A stretch of 64,000 nt of DNA, from positions 1,178,001-1,242,000 of the forward strand of contig OZ176051.1 of NCBI GenBank assembly GCA_964247055.1, in the 5' to 3' direction. Under the pieces are notes generated by a model, which worked only from the letters and a program-made list of their open reading frames with translations, made no database searches and had not been told where the DNA came from. The position numbers were made by a program, and so were the translations under genes. Positions 59,505 through 64,000 of this stretch are shown here, one piece after another (the first letter of the stretch is position 1; each line of letters starts with the position of its first letter). This DNA is from Paragordius varius (taxonomy: Eukaryota; Nematomorpha).

Positions 59505-62500
59505 TAATATATAATTTAAAAATATATATGAAAAATTGATACTGATGTTAAAAAGCGATAAATTTTCAGGAATTATCGCGGTATTACTTATGATTTGAGG
59601 CACCAACCGGGTTCGGGTATAATTTAAAATTCACCCTGGTTATGGCTTAAATAATCTAAGAATTAAATCCGTTTAAATATTTGAAAAAACCTATTTTAGG
59701 CGCCACTTTTTTCGCCTTGATACAAACTTATTAAATGTTGCTTAGTTTATTTATGTGATAAAAAATTAATCATTAATATTATTAAAGAATTGGAATCAAG
59801 TATGTTAATCGCGTTAACCTCCAATGCACATAATAACTACTCTATTTAAGTATTAGATGTCAATGGATTATATCAAAACCACAAAATGGATAGAAAAGAA
59901 AAATTGGCAAGTAGTAATAAAGGTTCACGATTTAGTATCAAAAGCAATCGTATGTGGAATTATATCAATAATATAAGGAAACAATAAATTTATTTGAATA
60001 CTATTGTTGTAATAAATACCAAATTATTTTCGATTTTCACAATCATGATATATATATTTAATTTTCCGCATATTTATTATCGCATTTATATATATGGGTG
60101 TGTATTGAGAGTCGAGGATTAATGATGGTTTCTTCATAAAATTGGTTGGTCGAAATGAAAAAAAGCAATTGGGTAAATGTTTGAACTCCAATATACTTTT
60201 TTCTTATTACTTTTATACAATCATGCGTAGCAAACCTTTGTATAAAATTATTCAAATAAATTAATTTACTAAGTTTCAATTTTATATATTTTTGTAACAT
60301 AATAATGTTTCCAAAAAAGACGATCAATATTTTTTGATATTATTATTATATAAACAAGAGCGCTTATTTTCTCAGAATATTTAGGATTTGATAGAAAAAT
60401 TTTCACATTTCAACGAACTTAAAATTTTTATTATATGCATGATCAGATGTTATATTATAAAACCGTAAAGCGCATAAAATTTGGGAAGGGGATGAAAAAC
60501 TTCATTAGACATATATTCTTAAAGCTTTAATACTTTTGGTTTCGGGTATTAGCGTCATTTAAAAAAGATAATTCAACTTTTATACATAGCTCCAAATCAA
60601 AAAATTAATAGTTTATTTCAATATTTTTGATTAAATAACATAAACAATATATAAAAATAAATTTATCGTGAACTCTGAAATGGACTATAAGTCTTTTGTT
60701 TCGCAAAAGTGCCGAGGTTGCACGATAAAAATTTTCAATATATGCCAATTTTATTGTTGTGAACTGAAATTAAAGACTAATATTAAAACTAAATAACACT
60801 TTCTCTCTAAATTATACCCATTTTTTCGTTCACTTAATTATGTAGCAAGAGTTATTTTACCGCCAAGATTATGCTTTAATACACCAGGATATACGCTCAA
60901 GCATAGTATACACTATAATAAAGCGTTTCTTAATTTTTATCGCACTATCTAGTTTCTTTGATGTTAAATTTTTTGAATCAAGACTGATACAAATGGTTTT
61001 GCTTTTTATAAAAGTTAGTACATTATTATATTCTAAATTGAAGTATTGAGCCAAAAAATACATTTTTAATTAACATGTGAGCTAAATTTTTCCCTATATG
61101 AATTTCCATACAAGTGAAATATCCTTTTTGATGGCTGGCCGTTTAGGTAAAATTATGCCAATTATATTGGTTAGAAGTAATAGATGATCGATATGCGAAG
61201 AATGTGTCTTGGGATTAAACGTCGCTAAACGTATCGTTATAGGATAATAATTTTGGCATCTGGTGTGCCTGATATAGGAAAACTTAATAAATACTGTCCA
61301 ATTATGGTGAAATCGGGTTTTATTTTTTCCAAATTGTTCATTTAAATGGGCAAATCTTAACGCCAAATTTACTTAATAGCAAAGCTGATTTGCTCATTAT
61401 CCTTCTTTACGGTCAAACTTATATTTTTAAAGTTTACATTTATATTCGGCTCAATATATAAAATACCGGTGAGGTTTTAAATGCATTTTTAGAAAATCAT
61501 TAAAATTCATTTTTTTATGAGTAGTTAACTCCTCTCTCGCCAAAATTTCCTTAAATAATTAGTAATATCTCTCAAACACCATTTAGCTACACTTCACAAA
61601 CTTTCGTTTTATGGCCAATGAATATTTCATTTATATACAACTTGTATTTGATAAAACATTTTAATCTTTCTTGCTGAGCTACTGTATCCCAACGCTTAAA
61701 ATAATTGGATGATATATTTGTTTGAATGCAAAAAGATCGACCATATCAATGTTTAAAATAACCAATAGATTTTTAAATGCATTAAACTATGCTAAAAAAC
61801 GATGTAAGTATAGAAGTTATTTTGCCGAGAATAATCAGTATGAAAAGATCACTGAAAACAGCTGTACTCATATATGAAATGCTAAATGAAAACCCTTAAT
61901 GCAATAATTCTGAAAGCGCCGCAAGAATCGACTTGACAGTAAAATAGTTGGAGAAATTCATGTATCCATTACATAGTGGCTGATGTTCTGAATCCTTTGA
62001 TGTCATGTATCTAAACAAACAAAATTATATACGCATCTTCAAACAATAAAATATTTCCCATATCATTAAATAAAATTTAAATATAATTAACTTAGCCATA
62101 CATCCTATATATTTCTTATTTATACAAAGATAAATTTGTTATAACATACACATGATATATGATAAAAAAAACTAAAAAATCATGTCACAAAAAATTGAAT
62201 AATATAGATATGTAATCAATATGTGTATTAAAGTTGCCTTGATGCTTTTTAAAACTACTTTTTTTCACTAATATTATTTTGCCTGTGTGGATTTAAGTGA
62301 GATCTATGAGACACTTAAATGTATATGGGATGTTTAAGCTAAGCTTATTTCTTAGGTGTGTTGCTAACATTCTTGTAAGTAAGTCTATTGAATTTCGTTT
62401 CTCCTTACAACAATACAATATTAATTTTCTTAGGCGAGGGAGTAGGTAACTTAAATTCTTATAGATCCTATTCACACACGCAGTGAAGTAAGTTGATATT

Positions 62501-62690
62501 TGATGGGTAAATTGAATGTATATTTATGAAACCTAGATAATAGTAAGAATAATGGATCTTAATTAGGTTCGAAGTGAATATTCTTTAATAAATTCTATAT
62601 GATTTAAACTGAAAATCAATAAAAAAACTTACATCTAATGAAATACACAGTAATAAATAAATGGCAAGAGGAGATATCACACCAAATTGA
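59505..62690. other. AT-rich intergenic region with an R3 fragment
   Basis: About 60440-61030 contains R3 blocks (AAAATGGACTATAAGTC-like core, AAAAGTGCCGAGGTTGCACG, ATAAAAATTTTCAATATATG). The rest has scattered ORFs of 60-90 codons on the minus strand (for example 61094-61366) with no recognisable domain. No tRNA or other RNA gene is evident. Confidence 0.45.
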
Positions 62691-64000
62691 TTATCGTCCA
62701 CGATTTCCACCACCTAAAAAACATATGAGATTACTGTAAAGCTAAGAAAAAAACAATGTTAAAGATTAGGGGGAAACATATTTTTTGATTTATCTATGCG
62801 TCGACATTTTTTTAGTAACCTATTGGCATCTCTATTTTTTACTTTCGACCCAAAACAATAGGAAATATGAAAAAATCAAGAAAACAAGGTTTTTCTAAAT
62901 AATCCCATATTAATTATGTTAACCTTTTAATAATATGTCCGTAAAATTTCAATTAGATCCAAATAAGAAAAAAAATAAAAATAACCTCTGCGATTGCCTC
63001 CGAAATTGTGATAAGGAGTTCCGCCCCCTCGTCCGCCAGACTTTCCGCCCCCTCGATTCCGGATGGGACCTCCTCCGCCGCCGGAACCCCAATTATTGCC
63101 TCCACCAAAATCGCCACCTGAATGCGCAAAAAAATATAAAAAGATTGTTTATCTTTGTAAAATAACTTGATGAATCTTCCTAAAAACTAATATGTTTCAT
63201 GGACTGAATTACCCAATTTATAATAAATGTGTATTTAGTATTGTTTTCACAAACATAAATAATTAATTTTAAATAAAACAGTTTCGATTTGCCATATAAA
63301 TTGAATAATCAAGTACAAACTATCGCATATTTAATAAAATTCTTAACAAAAAAAATTTAAGTTAAATTTATATAAGTATTGACTCACTCATATTAAAGGA
63401 GGTATCAGACCCAGCACCACCAAAAAAGCCAGGAGATCCTCCGAAATCAGAACCTCCCCCTCCTCCCCCATTAAATCCGCCCCCATTTAAAGAAAAGGCA
63501 GGATTTCCGAAATTGCCAACGCCGCCAGCAGAACCGTTTCCCATCATACCACCCCCGGGTGGGCCGCCAAATCCTTGCATCATGGCTAAAATTTTATTTA
63601 TAAAATCTTTTTTTATAATCGAAAAAACCAAACCATATTGTTTGAAAAAAACCGTAAAAATGAAATTTAAAGGCATACAATTTTTTTTTCAAATAGAAAT
63701 TATATTTTTAATGAATATATTGTTTAAAATTGCGAACTTAATTCTATAATCCCAATTATCATGAAAAATAGAAGATTTTCTTAATCTTAAAATATCCTTC
63801 ATTTTTAGAAATTATCAATTTTTAAAAAAAAGCTAAAAATTATTTAAAGTGTAGAAAAACCCTCACCATTTGGATTACAAGCCGCGGCAGCTGCAGCAAT
63901 CTGTTGCATGAAACCGTTTGAACCAAACATCATTGACTGCAAACTATTAAAGTCAAAACCGCCCCCAGGTCCTCCCCCATTCGGACCGTCAAAGAAATTG
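62691..64000 (-). CDS. Glycine/RGG-rich RNA-binding-type protein, C-terminal part (hnRNP-like), partial
   Basis: The C-terminal region of a nucleic-acid-binding protein whose N-terminus lies beyond 64000. Exons on the minus strand: 64000 (open)-63877, 63585-63388, 63117-62986, 62713-62691, all phase 1 junctions, ending in TAA. Introns are 291, 270 and 272 nt. The peptide begins FFDGPNGGGPGGG, continues with a Met/Gln/Ala patch (SMMFGSNGFMQQIAAAAA), a long Gly/Asn/Phe/Ser-rich stretch with FGG motifs, and ends in RGG-type repeats (NRGGGKSGGRGGG, RRGGGNRGR). Such low-complexity tails are typical of hnRNP A/B, FUS-like and related proteins that form RNP condensates. No RRM is inside the window, so the family remains open. 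The exons are much more GC-rich than their surroundings. Confidence 0.8.

Noticed and set aside
61094-61366. 90-codon minus-strand ORF as a gene
   Set aside because: No recognisable motif, no neighbouring exons in phase, and composition like the surrounding intergenic DNA.

Overview
The window is AT-rich, intron-bearing animal DNA using the standard genetic code (TAA and TGA both act as stops). Two genes point to a bilaterian: a TBP-related factor 2 (TRF2/TBPL1) gene and a SynGAP/DAB2IP-type RasGAP gene. Many introns are only 22-28 nt long, a feature I know best from dicyemid mesozoans. My best guess is therefore a dicyemid or similar highly reduced animal. That is an inference from gene content and intron size, not a proven assignment.

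Layout: DDX56-type RNA helicase (106-1716, -, nine exons, eight introns of 22-28 nt). Then a foldback-repeat cluster (1.96-3.1 kb) and a 2.7-kb hAT transposon with a perfect 8-bp target duplication (4081-6806). From 7 to 13 kb lie nested repeats: a dispersed repeat called R3 here, split by a non-autonomous hAT, which itself holds a Helitron, followed by a second Helitron. Decayed Ty3/gypsy-type fossils fill 13.1-16.6 kb. A probable secreted ZP-N protein lies at 17.4-19.0 kb. A truncated Helitron carrying a hAT MITE lies at 21-22.4 kb. Next come CEBPZ/Noc1/Mak21 (23514-28026, +) and TRF2 (28267-29711, -), which converge, then mitochondrial ATPase inhibitor IF1 (31988-32986, +). A Helitron abutting a large foldback element occupies 33.3-35.3 kb. 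The PH/C2/RasGAP gene spans 35977-55014 (-, 20 exons, with a Helitron in its first intron). A small coiled-coil gene of unknown function (56472-57920, +), a fifth Helitron (58421-59504), about 3 kb of AT-rich intergenic DNA, and the 3' end of a glycine/RGG-rich RNA-binding-type gene (62691 to beyond 64000, -) complete the window.

The genes do not form one pathway. DDX56 and CEBPZ both belong to 60S ribosome assembly, TRF2 to core-promoter recognition, IF1 to mitochondrial ATP synthase control, and the RasGAP to membrane Ras/Rap signalling. The most interesting structures are the ultrashort introns, which fill some genes and are absent from the RasGAP gene next door, and a family of non-autonomous Helitrons, two of which are built internally from roughly 320-bp tandem modules that each carry a GGGTAG...CTACCC-type hairpin. 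Exon models were assembled by eye; reading phase closes in every multi-exon model except that the ZP gene end and the partial 3' gene remain open.
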